DNA from: Takashimella koratensis | Lineage: Eukaryota; Basidiomycota; Tremellomycetes; Trichosporonales; Tetragoniomycetaceae | NCBI GenBank assembly: GCA_003116875.1 | Contig: BCKT01000003.1 | Location: 561,143 to 625,142, forward strand | Length of the DNA stretch: 64,000 nucleotides | Direction of reading: 5' to 3' | Part shown: one piece after another, positions 12,322 to 24,451 of the stretch | Numbering within the stretch: the stretch's first letter is position 1 | How the letters are laid out: each line of letters begins with the position of its first letter | Translations under genes and position numbers: made by a program | The notes under the pieces: generated by a model | What the model saw: the letters and a program-made list of their open reading frames with translations, nothing else | Database searches by the model: none | What the model was told of the DNA's origin: nothing

Positions 12322-13364
12322 ATGCTCAAGCTAGAGCCCTCCGCGCTACCCCGCGATCCGTGGGAGAAGATTCTGTGGCGACGCCAGCCGTTCCCGGACA
12401 ATCACGTCGATCCCAGCTTCTTGTCCGAGCTCAAAGCGCTACGTAAGTATTGGGGACACTCACCGTTTATTTACACCTTGTTCTTCCAACAGCACCTCGA
12501 CCGCGTCCCCGGATCCTCGCTCTCGTCGGCTCCGTCCTTCCAATCAGCCAACAGTTGGCGGTCATCTCTATCTTCTTGGCCATCTTCTACCGCATGCTCA
12601 GGGGCGACGTCGGTGCTGGAGAAGTAGGCTGGAGCTGCGGCCTCGTCGGTCTGCTTGCCTATGCAGTTCGGCGATGGGAGTTTGGATCCGGGCAATCTTC
12701 TGAGCAGCTGTTACCCCCAGAAACCCCTCTACGACCACTCATTCTCCCACCCTTGCTTCTCTCACTCCTATCGCCAGTCTTGGGGACATTGACATCCGCG
12801 ACGACCTCGGACTCGATTTGGCCTTTGGCTGGCGGGCTGTTCTTCGTCCACGTCCTCCTCTCCGATTTCACCAGTCGTCATGGCACGCAGGGTCGTGCTA
12901 AAGGCAAAGACTATGTTGAGGAGAAAACGTGAGTCTCAAGATTGATAGTCAAGAGCTGAAGAAGCCAGTTTATCGTCCGCCCTCTGCTTGACATCTGCGC
13001 TCTCTGCATCCGTTGTTTTGGCGTCACGACTACCTTCGACCGCTCATGTCTTCTCTCTCATTACTCTTGCCACAGTGATGTTTGCGGGATGGCCCAGTGT
13101 GGCCAAACGTGTAAGAGTACGTTGCTCCTGAAATGAATTTCAGACTGACGACAGTCGTACGGCAAGAGCGTCTCCGCCGCTCTCGCGATCTCCATGGCTG
13201 GGCTCGCCCTGGTCATCCTAGCACCTGTCCGGATCCTCATTCTCTGTATCCTCTTCCTCGTGAATGTTGTCGGGCCCTTCATGCTGTGGTATGGCTGGCG
13301 CTGGAAGACTAGGAGAGAAGGTGACTGGGAGGTGGCCGTCGTACGATTGCGCAAGGTAAATTAG
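12322..13364 (+). CDS. GPI2: GPI-GlcNAc transferase subunit Gpi2/PIG-C
   Basis: Membrane subunit of the ER complex that transfers GlcNAc to phosphatidylinositol, the first step of GPI-anchor synthesis. Opening residues EPSALPRDPWEKILWRRQPFPDNHVD and FLSELKAL are diagnostic of PIG-C. Several hydrophobic helices follow (SQQLAVISIFLAIFYRML, LILPPLLLSLLSPVLGTLT, IWPLAGGLFFVHVLLSDF), then SSALCLTSALSASVVLASRL and the C-terminal NVVGPFMLWYGWRWK. Three introns were placed: after CGCTAC near 12441, after GAGAAAAC near 12928, and after AAACGT near 13111; all restore the frame. It ends RLRKVN at 13362-13364. The 180-nt upstream region is shared with TAPT1. Confidence 0.92.
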
Positions 13365-13497
13365 TCGCCTCCAGCCTATGTAAAGAGTTTGATATGATGA
13401 GCAGTGATGTCGGTACTATGCATTGGGATACAAGAGTCATAAAGCGTGAGCGTATGATGCGCGCGGTGATATACAATCGAAGGGGAAGCGAAGCCGT

Positions 13498-13886
13498 CTA
13501 GACTTTGAAGCCGTAACCTCGCATGCACGCCTTGTGCGCTTCGATGAGGTCCTGGCACTTGATCGGCGCCTCGTCGGAGGCAAACTTTAAGAAACAGTCA
13601 TCTCGCTTCGACTTGGTCTCGGGACAGGCGCAGCATCTATAGGCGAGGGATATCTGGGTCAGCGAGTGGAACAGCAAGACGAAAACAATTGTGCGCCTTG
13701 CTCGGCGAGTCGGAGATTGCGCTGACTCACGGTTTGAGCCCTTGTGGGTTGAGCGGGTTGACGGGCTTTTGCTCAATGGCAGGGGATGCGAGTGGGCTGG
13801 GACACGAGCTGGGTCAGCTATCAGCTTGAGATGGACCCATGGAAAGCTAACATGACCTACATTGATGTCTCTGCGAGGGCAGCCAT
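13498..13886 (-). CDS. COX17: Copper chaperone Cox17
   Basis: Small intermembrane-space copper chaperone that hands Cu(I) to Sco1 and Cox11 for cytochrome c oxidase assembly. The mature part shows the twin CX9C fold with the copper-binding CC pair: GLKPCCACPETKSKRDDC, then KCQDLIEAHKACMRGYGF. Three exons: the first encodes MAALAETS plus two bases, the last begins within the CC pair. The second exon has two possible acceptors 12 nt apart, so the protein would be 80 or 76 residues. The start is the ATG at 13884-13886, and the stop at 13498 is 133 nt from the convergent GPI2 stop. Confidence 0.93.
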
Positions 13887-14259
13887 GGTGGGTATAGGTA
13901 TGGGTTGACGGGTGATGGATGTTGAGGAGGATACTTGCTCGATTTATTTTGATTTTTCTGACGAGCAATGTCGTGATTAGGTAAGCCGCAGGACTCAAGA
14001 AAAGGTTAATTGGGAAGGGGGAGGGTCATTAGGAATTGTAATCTCAGGGACTCGGCAGGGTAATCAACTGCTCCGTAATGTACGGCGGAGGCCGAGCGTC
14101 ATCTTGGTGGCCATCTCGGACTCATCGGGGACTCGCTATCTCGCATCCTCTCTCCCTCCTCCATATCTTCATCACCCCTCCCCTCCCTCCTCGTCGACGA
14201 CTCGCTCGACTCCCATCCGCACCCTTCTGCCCATCCAACGAGCAGCACAGCTACTCGCG
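13887..14259. promoter_or_regulatory. Divergent promoter between COX17 and ETFRF1
   Basis: This 373-nt region lies between two divergent genes for small mitochondrial proteins. The right part is a CT-rich leader (about 14145-14200). No further element could be named with confidence. Confidence 0.4.
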
Positions 14260-14908
14260 ATGCTCGCCCTCTCCTCCTTCCAGCGGATGACCCGCCTCCC
14301 TCGCCCCAGCAGTCTCCTTCCCACGTTCGCTCTCGGCATCCCCCGGTCCCTGTCAACGCCAAGCCAACCGAGCAGCAGCACCTCAACCGATAACAGCAAC
14401 CTCACTCCCACCGAGATTCGACTGAAAGCTATCAAACTCTACAAAGAGGTTAGTTTGATGATTCGTGAAATCCGATCTGATGCTGACCACCGTCTAGCTG
14501 CATCGTTTGGGCCGTGATTAGTACGTCTGGTTATCTCTTCTGATGCAAGTCATGAACAACGGTCTCACCCCAATCTTAGCCCTGACCCAGATTACGACTT
14601 CAATGGTCGTCTGCGTCGTGCATGGGAGAGTGAGTTCTTTAAAAGACACAGTGGCCGCCCCATCTCTGACAAGAGCAGAGAACAGCAAGACCAAGGACCC
14701 GAAGGAGATGCTCAAGCAGCTGGAGCTCGCCGAGCACATCAAAAAGGGTGTGTAATCGAGACAAGAGCATGTGACGTGATCGTGGTCTACCATATCTACT
14801 GCTGACATTCTCCTTCCGGAAATAGAGGTCAAGGCGCTCATCTCCCTCAAGAAGTATCGCCATCTCAAGCGCACCTACTACGCTTCACCGGAACCCTCGT
14901 CTCACTAG
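14260..14908 (+). CDS. ETFRF1: LYR-motif protein, ETF regulatory factor 1 (LYRM5)-like
   Basis: Mitochondrial LYR-family protein. Human LYRM5/ETFRF1 binds electron-transfer flavoprotein and displaces its FAD. The core LYKELHRLGRDYP, then FNGRLRRAWEKN and ALISLKKYRHLKRTYYA match LYRM5 in order and spacing; LGRDYP and the KYR-MK-YY ending distinguish it from other LYR proteins. The first 45 or so residues are Ser/Pro/Arg-rich with few acids and could be a targeting presequence. The model has five exons: a first exon from 14260, a 23-nt exon (14498-14520), 14580-14629, one from 14679, and a last exon ending at TAG 14906-14908. Total is 137 residues. An internal ATG at 14287 is an alternative start. 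Confidence 0.85.
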
Positions 14909-15210
14909 GATCGATCAATCACACTCCTGTTTAATAGCGCCACCGCCGTTTTCTGCGGCAAAACGATCAGTCAACAGGTACATATACCCAACAAGGCAAA
15001 CAGTTTACGATAGACACGACTTTGGTATACGGAATACGGGATGCAGGGTATCCTTAATCTTGATTTGAATTTGATATCTAACTCGGGCACATCGCGATCA
15101 TACTCTCTCCTGTCTCCGCCAGCAGCCTCCCTCTATTTCATCTAATGCGGTTACTTCTTGCCGCGTCGCTTATCCCTGCAGCCCAGTTAGCGGGGTCACC
15201 CACTAGACAC
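14909..15210. other. Convergent intergenic region, ETFRF1 / UTP20
   Basis: About 300 nt holding the 3' flanks of two convergent genes. No coding potential or structured element was noticed. Confidence 0.4.
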
Positions 15211-18200
15211 TTACATGAACGAATTGACTTTGCGCTTCTTAGATTCCTTCTTGAGCGTACTTCGCTTCCCCTTCCGCTCTGCCCAAGCCTTGGGATTCGA
15301 GATCGCCTGTCACACGATCAGCTCTGCCGTCTCTTCCAACTTGTCCACACTTACCAAACGGTTCCTTGCATCACGCCTGTCCTCACGCTTCTCGGTCGTC
15401 TTGCGACGCAACGAGTCCCAGGTGCGCGAGAAGTCGGTCGTGCCGACCTTGGACTGAACAAAGTCCCTAACCTCAGTAGCAAGTTGACAAAGCTCATCTG
15501 AGATTGATCAGCCACACGTAGACACATACTGTGCTCACCAAGTCCATCAACTCCAGCGAGGTCACCACCTTCGTCAAGAATTCGATAGATAGGGCTGAGG
15601 ACGTGTACGAGGAATCTGGTAGCTTGGTCGGAAGACAGGTGCTCGTATACTCCAGCGAAGAAACGAAGGATGGCCATGACTGGGCCTGTCCAAGTGGCGA
15701 GCTGAGACTTCTTGATGACAAGTCGCCTCGCGAGGAAGGACATGCGGGACATAAGCCACGCCATGGGACTCTTGACAGGCTCCTCGCTCTCCTCGTCTTC
15801 CTCCTCTCCATCGACCGCCTGCTTGGAAGGTTGCGATGCCTGCTTGTCAGCATTAGAACTTGGGTCAAACCTCACCGTCCAGTGCTTGGCCACATTCCAT
15901 AAAAGTTTGACCAATTGATCCGCCAGCTTGGTATCAACCACAATTTCACCATCTTCCGATTCAGAGCCTCCGAGGAGGATGCAGCTCTTCTTTGCGATGT
16001 CGAGCAGGTCATCATCGTCAAGCGTCTCAAATGCAGTGCCGGTAGAGAACAACGCGGAAAGAGTACGAGCAGCGCCGATTCGAACCCAGTCGTGAGGGAA
16101 AAGCAAGTGAGCGATGATGGCGTCCCATGGGAGAGGACTACCTTTCACAACCTTGGTCGCAAGGACTAGCGCTTGGTGAGGAAGATTGTGGTCGAGGACG
16201 ACCGCATCTTCTGTTGCTTCGGCATCCTCGAGAAGAGCGGCGCTCTCTTCAAGAATCGAGGAGATGTCGGGCACGTGCGAGGTCAGGTCTGCAAGCAACG
16301 CAAACACCGCCAGCGCTGATCCAGCGAGAACAGCGTTGTCCTGCCTACCAGAGATCCATGAGTCGAGCACGGCAACCGTCTTGGCTTGCTGTTTCTCTCC
16401 AAGTCTTTCGAAAAGCTGATGAATAAGGAGTTTGGCCATTCCTCGACACTTCTCGCTATCGTCGTTGGCGAGAACAGCGACAAGGGCGACGAAGAACAAG
16501 TCGGCGTAGACTGCAATGATCTCGTCGGAGAACTTGGACAAGACTGCGGCAAGTAGCTCCATGACAGAGACTCGACCAGATTCGAAGATGTAGTCCAAGT
16601 TGCGAGCGAGGAAAGTCATTTGCGCCTTGAGCCTCTCAGCACCCTGAGGGTAGTCGAGAAGGAACTGAATGAGCACTCCTCGGCATAGCTCTTGAACATG
16701 AGTCGACTGGCTGGTGACTATGATCGATGAGACACGCTCCATTAGATCGTAGATTTCTGGAACCATGAACTGTCGCGCAACCACGGCTCTAAGCACGGTG
16801 AAGATTGCACTTTGTCGGTCGTGATCCTCGAGATCGGGGCTTATGATCTCAATGAGGTACTTGAGCTGGTTATCGGTGACTTGCGAGGCTTTGCAGTCGC
16901 GCATGATCACAGCCAACGTCTTGAGTGCAGTCTGTGCGACTTCCGACTCGGCGGTTCCTCCAGCCTGCTTGATGACCTTGAACACGTTGGAAACAAAGGT
17001 CGGAAGCGCAGCGTCCACTTGAGGGATGGGACACCTGACGATGGCGGCGGTCGCTTTCAGGCCGAGAATGAGAACCGAAGAGGTCGGCGAGTAAAGCGTG
17101 TTACCGATAGCACCAACGAGGGGCCCAAGGCGAGACAAGATGTCGACGTCGTCGAAATCAAACTTGCCTCGACGGAAAGCGGTGATGAAAAGGTCGAGTC
17201 CAAACGTGACAAACTTGTGCGCGTTTTGGGGGTACACATCGTCTGGCGCCTTGTCGTCTCGCTTCATCTGGACGTGGAAGCGGTCGGTCTTGGCCTTGGC
17301 TTGCTTTTTCTTGGGGGCAAGGTAGCGCGAATTGCCGTTGATCAGTGAGTGGCACAAGGCCAAGACATCTCCCGGATTGAGGCGTTCGTTGGCGTTCAAC
17401 CCGAGCGAAATACGTCGAAGGACCTCGTCGACTTGCTGCATCGTCTTGACCGCTTGCGATGCGTGCATGATCTCTCGCACGGGCGCGAGGAGTGCACCGA
17501 GCTTGCTAGGCGAGACAAGCCGTGCCAGAAGTTGGAAGGTGTCGTTTGCTCTCGAAGTAGCACCTCGGACCTCGCGCATCTTGGTCTTGTACCCCTCGGT
17601 GGCAGCGTCCTTGCCCGACTCGCCCCAGATCGCCTCGGCCGACACGTCGACAGCGTCCTCGATCGCTTCGTCGAGGTCGCCAAACTTTTCACCGGCTTCG
17701 GACGCCTGAACGAGGATCGAATGCACCGTCACTGCCAGAACATGCTTTTGTGGACCACGTTGGAGAGCGGTTCGCAACTCGCCGATGACTCGAACGAGCC
17801 ACCCAGGGCCGAGGAAGACGGCGATCTTGCCGATCGTGTCGCGAGCCGTATCACGGGTGTCTTGGTCCTTGCTTCGAAGGATTTGACTCGCCGTGGTGAC
17901 AATTCGGACAACCTCGTTGGTCGGGTTTGGGAGAGCGTATGCGAGCTTGACGACACCCAAAGCGAGGGGAATTCGGATGCTCTCCTCGGTCTCGTCTTTG
18001 TTCGAGACAAAGGTGTTCAAGGCAGGAAGAATGCGATTGGTGATTGCCTCGACCACGCGAACATTGGGTGCAGGAACGACGTCCTCGTCATCCGAATCCT
18101 CGTCATCCTTGCCGATCGTTTGGTCCAAGTCAAAGTGGAAGTTGTCGATGATGGCAGAGATGGCTCGGACGTAAAATTTTTGTTGGGGTGTTTTAGCAGA

Positions 18201-21200
18201 CCCGAGACGAAGGAAGCGCGAGATGAGAGCGCTGTACCTCGACCACGAAAGGTGCTTGGCAAGAGATCCCGTCGTGTTGATCGCCTCGTTGACGAGATGA
18301 TGATCCGTCACATCAGTTGATCCAGCCAGGATATGCTCCAGCAGGGGCACAAACATTGAGGATAGCGTCGTCTCTCGGATTGCCGATTCGCCCAACACGT
18401 CGCAAAGCCGCCTCAACGCTCGCGCACGTCGGTGTACTTGGATGTGACCAATGTTGATAAAAATGTTGGTCTCATCGTCGTCCCCAAGCAGAGGACGCAT
18501 CTCGATAAGAACAGCCGTCTCACTCGTCTTCACCGCATGGGAGAGGACGAGCAATACCTCATTTCGGACCAATTCGACCTTGGATCGTAAGATACGTCGA
18601 AGCGCCGGGATGAGGGCGAACTGGATCCAGTCATCGGCCGGGAAGCTCGAAATGAAGCGCTGAAGAACGGCCGATGAGTTTGTGCGAATCGACAACTCCT
18701 CTGGTTCCTGAATAAAGAAAAGAGCAGATCGAAGGATAGGCAGCCATTCTCGAGCGCTAGCTGGAGTCACCAAACCATCGATAATTTTCGCGAAGGCGTC
18801 TAGGCGAAGGTCAAAATCAGGCTCGTCCAAACGGCGTTTCGAATAGGCGTTGAGATCCGAGACTACCGAGGCAATGGTCTCGAGTGACTGGTCCGATGAG
18901 GCAAATGTCTCAAATGTCGAACAAACGGCACGGCGTGAAGCTGGGAGGTACAAAGATTGGAAAAGGTTGCTGATCAAGTCGTAGTTGTGGGCAAAGAATT
19001 TCGAAGAAGGATCGGCAAAGTCTGGCGAGATAGCGTACAGCTGACGAAGCGTGCTGAGGATGTCGATCTTGGCCTTTTCCGGCATCTTGCGACCAGTCAT
19101 ACGAAGCATCGGACCAAGCAAAGTCGCAAGGCGTTGAGCCTGTTCGCCGTTCTGCACAATGGTCGACAACCGAGACAGGATGCCGAGAAGTCGTTTCATG
19201 ATGTCCTCGTGGTTCTCGTGCGTCTCGATGAGGCCGATGATTTGGTCCAACAGCGAATCGATGTGAACCAAGAGCTCAGGACTCTCGACTAGCGACTCGA
19301 CAATGTCGAACACACGACCAATGACTGCGGGCTTGACTTTGACCGCGGTCATGCAGGCAAAAGTTTTGGGCAAGACGCGATCGTCGAATCGCACGAGGCT
19401 TGAAGCGAAATCGGAGGCGGCGAGAGCAGCGATGAGATCGAGCGTTCCCGAAGGAGCCTGCGTGTTCTCAATCTCCAATTTGTCGAGACGAGGAATGATT
19501 ACCGAATAGATTGCGGGAAGAAACGGCGTTAAATCAAACTCGACGGTCATGCGAACGAACTGGACGAGACGCTTCAAACCGGTCGAGCGGATACTTCGTA
19601 GCGGGGCCGGATTGCTTTCCTCCTCATCCTCCTCTGAAACATCGGCGCCAAGACGTTGTTGAGCGTTCTGAATGAGACCGATGGCGTTGTTGAGCAGTTC
19701 TGGCCAGTACGGGACGGTCTGTGGACCGAGGTAGCGCAAGACGTCATTAAGGAGCGTCAAGAAACCCAACTGCCGACGGCCTGCTGTTGACTCTTCGCCA
19801 AATGACAAAAGCATCAACTGGACAAGAGTTGAAAGCTCTTCCGGGGCGCAACCGCTCAAAGATGTGAGGACAGCCTGTTTTCTCGCTGCTTGCCCCTGCG
19901 TCGAGCTTCGCCCACGCCTAGACGTCATGATCCCGTAAAGTACACGAATGACGACGGGAATGAGCTCCACACGATCCTGTGGGTCGATTACATCGCTGTC
20001 GGTACCGAGGTTGAGGTGTGCAAGCTCATCTCGGAACTTGGAGTCGTCGAGGAGATTGTGAAGGCTCTCCTGGTAAGGCTTGAGTTTGGGGGACTTGTAT
20101 GTCAAGAGGCATCGGAGAGCGACGTCCTGGACTTTAGTGTCACCCTTGGCGAGAAGACTGAGGTAGAGTGTATGAAGCTCTTCGCTTCGGAAAGCCGCTT
20201 TGGGGTTGGCGAACTTGGCGAACAACTCGAGGAAGTTGGACGTCCTTTGTTGGAGTTGACGAGTTGACAAGTGGCCCAGGACGACAGCCGGATCCTCAGT
20301 GCTGCCCGCGACTGCGAGTACTACTGGGACCAGCACTCGAGTGTGTTTCTCAGCGAGCGAATGAAGCGAGGTCAACGTCGCCACGAGTTGCGCCTCGTAG
20401 TTTAGAACGTCGAGGTGATCGTCGGGGATTTGTGACTGATTATTAGCTTGCGCCAAGTGGTTGATTGACTCACTTGTATCTCATCTGCGTCGTCTTGGAC
20501 CATCGCACCCTTCCAAGCCTTCTGAACGATCCGTGTGCTCTTGTTCAACGCAGTGCACCTATATTCGATCTGCTCATCGTCGTCTTCCTGCTCTTCCCGG
20601 TCACTGGAAGCAACACTCCAACTAGGCAACTCAGTTTCAAGGTCCGGAGCTGATGCACTTTTCGCCCGCAAGGTCCTCTCGAGTTGACTCCAAAGCAACG
20701 TCCAGAGCTCGTCGCCATGTTCCGAAGCGATAGCGGTGAGCGCAGAGATAGCCTCGGCGTAGACTGGACGGAAATTGACCTTGAGTTGGGAGACGAGATA
20801 CGTCATTGCCGATGGCTCGAATGGTTCTGACGCCAAATGTCGACTGAGTCGAGCGATTTGTGTCGGTCGGTCTCGCACGTTCTTTAGCGTCATCTCTGCC
20901 GACTCGACGTTCAAGCAAAGTTTCCAAACAGGCGACGAGTTCTGAACAGCGAGGATGCGCAGCGTCGACGATCTCTGCAACGAGTCCGCCGATAAGATGT
21001 TGCCCAAGAGCGGCGTGGTGTCGGCTCTGCTCTTGTCAGCAGATCCTAGTAAACTTTTAACTCACTTGACCTCCCAGAGCTCAATGAACGAAGCCACATG
21101 GTTCAAGACCTCTCTGTTCCACGCCCACGAAGTCGCCATGCTTTCCACACGGTCGAACAGCGCCTCCTTGATACCAGTCGCTCCTCGCACAGCCATCAAG

Positions 21201-23012
21201 TGAGTGCACTTGAGGAGTCGGGCGATCAAGTGTGAATCGTTCCACGATCCAGATTCTCGCCACTCATCCTCGCCTTCTGCCTTGTCGACAATTCGGAGAA
21301 GGATACAGACCAAGGGTGATGCAAAGTGTTGCTCGGTCCCAGGTAGAGAAGAGACCAAAGCGAGGATCTGGCCAAGAATCCGTCGGTCCGACACGTCGAG
21401 TTGCGCCGTTTGAGAGAGCTTTGAGCAAAGGGTGGCCAGAGACGAAATCAGACCCTGTCGCCAGCGACCGCCCTGAACATTCAAAAGCCCTCCAGACAAG
21501 TACCCAGCAGCGGCGAGGTTGTTGAGCAACTCGAGTGTCGACAGAGTGTTGCTGACCAATTCGGGAAGTGCGACCCTGCAAAGGTGAGCAAAGCGTCCAA
21601 AGAATTCACTTACTTGGCGACATGGGGCAACAAAAACTGTTCGATGCCTTCCCACTTGAGAGAGACCAGCATGTTGACGAATGCGTATGCCTCGGTCGTG
21701 GTCTGAAGTCAGCAACAGCCTCATTCAAGAGCTTACCAAGGCGTTCCAGAGGGCGTCGATCATAGAAACACCAGGACTGAGCCACTCGGCTAGTTGACCC
21801 GCTGTCAAGGTCCCAGCGACACAAGCAACCAACGCTCGCCGCCACTCCTCATCATGTTCTTTGATCTGAGGAATCAATGATTGAAGTTTCGTCATCGCCG
21901 GTTTCAATTGAGTTTTGGGGAATCGTTTGCCTTTCCGCACGAACAAGAAGGTCGACAAGATATCGATCATCGCTGGTGATGCGGTGCTAGTGATCCTGCC
22001 GATGACAGCTTCGACGAGCGGCGTAGCAGAGGAGGAGGAACAGTGGTGGATGAGGGCAGTGACGACAGCGCGGAGAGTGGCCAACGATCGTTCGCTCGGG
22101 TCCTCCTCGAGGTGGTCAAGAAGGGCGGAAAAAATAGGTAACGCCCGCGAATGAAGATGGTTTGCTGTGCCCTTCATGCTGTTGAACCAGATCGCCTCCA
22201 TGCCATCGAGCGGCGTCTCGAAGAGCACAGCAAGCAGCTGCTGCAGCGCATCTGATCTCGCCTTGCGGATGACGCCTGACCATGCGTCCGAGATGCACTG
22301 TCGGACATACGACTTGGTCTCCGGGCTGAGATACCGATGCACAGCGGTCCAGGACTGTCGCAAATTGTCAACATTGTCTGGTTTCAAGAGTCCTGGCGCG
22401 ACGACTCGGAGAACGAGCGAAAGGGTTGAGTAGGTACGTTCGACATGTTTGGGATCCAGAGCTCGCAGGGCGCCCACACGAGTGAGCTGCCGGACAAAAT
22501 CGGGAACGAAGGGTAGCGTTTCCCCCAAACAGGTCTCTGTCAAGGCTTGCAGCAACGAGAGCGCTGAGCCGAGACCTGAGTCGGTGTGTTCGTGTCCATC
22601 GGAAAGATTTTGGAAGAAAGTGGATAGGATGGACGAGATTTGGGGGAGATTGTGGAGAGTAATCGGGAGGGTTCGAGTAAGAGGTCGGAGAGTCTGAGAG
22701 AGCTGCTGGTATGGCAAGGTGAGGTCGTGCAGGGCCAATCTGTCTAGCTCGGCGACGAGAGGTGTGGACTAGTGACGTTGGTCAGTGGCCTTCAAGTCTG
22801 ATAACAGCAACAAAGGCTTACTGTCTGGTCCTCATCTGCATAGTCGTCCTTCTCCCAGCTCAAGCCCTTGCGCTTTCCGACGTCGATGGATATTTGGCTG
22901 AGCTGTTCGTTGTACGAGGTGTACTGGGGTGAAGGGTCAGTGGCTGCCCCTGTCTCCTTCTTCCTTGCCTCTCTCGACTCACTCTGAACCTCTTCTGCGG
23001 TGGCTCGTCCAT
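15211..23012 (-). CDS. UTP20: U3 snoRNP-associated ribosome biogenesis factor Utp20 (HEAT-repeat giant)
   Basis: Nucleolar scaffold of the 90S/SSU processome needed for 18S rRNA maturation. It is a very long all-helical HEAT-like protein of about 2,400 residues, mostly in one exon of about 4.8 kb (15535-20430 region). Family cues: an N-terminal segment with IRKARSDALQQLLAVLF; the later run VTDNQLKYLIEIISPDLED, then FTVLRAVVARQFMVPEIYD, SSIIVTSQSTHVQELCRG and LIQFLLDYPQGAERL, typical of the Utp20 central domain; and a basic C-terminus (RRKTTEKREDRRDARNR ... ISNPKAWAERKGKRSTLKKE) ending in NSFM. Exon 1 encodes MDEPPQKRFR; an ATG at 23084 would add 24 residues. The last intron is near 15307-15353. 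Utp10/HEATR1 was considered but its start and C-terminal domain do not fit. Confidence 0.88.
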
Positions 23013-23241
23013 GACGGGCCGGAGTTGAGGGGATAGGTGGGTAGTGTCAACGATGGTTGTTGGTGGTCTCAAAGTGGAATCCAAAAAATTGACGGAACCG
23101 GGTACTGGCGAATTTTATTTTCCCACGGTAGGAAGAAGAATGACCGACGAGCTCTTGTCACGTGACCTCCCTTGGTCTGGCCTGGCCTACCATTGACGAC
23201 ATCCTCCAGCACCGTCCTATACCTCAACCTCAAGACGAACC
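23013..23241. promoter_or_regulatory. Divergent promoter UTP20 / Maf gene with GTCACGTGAC palindrome
   Basis: A compact 229-nt shared promoter. It contains a perfect 10-bp palindrome GTCACGTGAC at 23157-23166, an E-box of the kind bound by Cbf1/USF-type bHLH factors. Factor identity is inferred. Confidence 0.55.
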
Positions 23242-24421
23242 ATGGCCGCACCCCTACAGCAAAGCAAGTCTGCCGTCTTGCCCGGGGCGATTCGACTGCC
23301 TGTCTTCAAGGCACTTGCAGACAAACGCGTCGTGCTCGCCTCTTCCAGCCCGCGACGCAAAGCTATCATGCAAAAAGTGGTGCGTCTTGTGTGACCTTAC
23401 GCGGTGGCTTCCAAGTCGTCGCTGACACGCTACCTGCTCTCGCTATCCTCTATACAGGGGTTCGCGCCAGAGATCATCCCGTCAACGTTCGCAGAGGACC
23501 TTCCAAAATCACAGTTTGCAGGGAAACTTGCAGATTACCCCATCGCAACTGCCGCAGAAAAGGTCAGCGAGGTTGCAGTTGTAAATGCTTCGAACTTGTA
23601 TTGAACTTGTACACAGCTAACATTGGGACCAGGCAATGGAAGTCTATGAGCGTCTGGTGCGAGAAGACGATCGGAATCCTGCCAACCTTGTTATCAGTGG
23701 TAAGCTGACATAAAAAATCACTGTCAAAAGATCAACAGCTGATCTCTCGTAGCCGATACGGTCGTCATCTTCCCTCCCGAAAAAGAGACTGCTGAAGGCG
23801 GTATCTCCCATGGTCAGACGTCCGAGATCCTTGAGAAGCCTTTCTCTCCCGAAGAGCAGGTACGTTGATGTGATATCGGAACAGGATCGAGTCTAACTGC
23901 TCTTAGCGCCGTAACTTGAGCTTGATGTCCGGCAGGGCGTGTGAGATTGTTACTGGAGTTTGCATTGGTGAGTTCATACAATGCTGAACAGAGACTAACT
24001 GGTTTAATAGTCTACCCGACGGTAGAAGCACCCGGGTACAAACTGCGGTCCATGTCTTCTTCTTCCATTGCATACTTCTTTGAGAACGACGTAAGTCCAC
24101 CGCGGTGGCGGTAAGTAGAGTACTGAATTCTCTCACAGGACGAGACTATCCAGGCTTATGTGGATCACGGCGAGGGTCATGACCGTGCCGGTGGTTTTGC
24201 AGCGCAGGTGAGGGCCACCCAACCATATGAGATTGCTAAACTTGTAGGAAGTCGGAGGGTTGTTGATAGATCGGATAGAGGGCTGCCCTGACAACATTGC
24301 CGGGTAAGCTCCAACCATGGTGATGATCCGCCTTGCTCATCGTATCTCCAGATTCCCCTCTTCCCTGTTCTGGCGTTGGATGAGCACTCTGAACGAGGAG
24401 GGCACTTTTGACGAAATCTAA
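23242..24421 (+). CDS. Maf-family nucleotide pyrophosphatase (Maf/ASMTL-like)
   Basis: Predicted hydrolase of dTTP/UTP or modified nucleoside triphosphates, removing pyrophosphate (Maf house-cleaning family). Conserved features in order: VLASSSPRRKAIMQKV (the SxSPRR loop), FAEDLPKSQFAGKLADYP, AEKAMEVYERL, ISADTVVIF (catalytic Asp), EILEKPFSPEEQRRNL, LMSGRACEIVTGV and the closing AAQEVGGLLIDRIEGCPDN. The start MAAPLQQSKSAVLPGA at 23242 gives a short N-terminal extension. Several phase-consistent introns were seen, for example after ATGCAAAAAGTG near 23382 and after ATCAGTG near 23700. It ends NEEGTFDEI at 24419-24421, only 30 nt from the stop of the convergent phosphatase gene. Confidence 0.9.
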
Positions 24422-24451
24422 CACGCTGGACCGGTCTACACTTGCATTGTC

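Noticed and set aside
16070..16090. tRNA B-box-like GATTCGAACC
   Set aside because: It lies inside UTP20 coding sequence, and no cloverleaf or A-box partner is present. No tRNA was found anywhere in the window.
17349..18320. Open frame of 323 codons on the plus strand
   Set aside because: It lies opposite the UTP20 coding exon, has no recognisable motif and low-quality composition, and is the usual antisense shadow of a long GC-rich exon.
15211..23012. Annotation as Utp10/HEATR1
   Set aside because: The N-terminus, the DNQLKYLIEIISPDLED-type central block and the basic C-terminus fit Utp20; the Utp10 C-terminal domain was not found.
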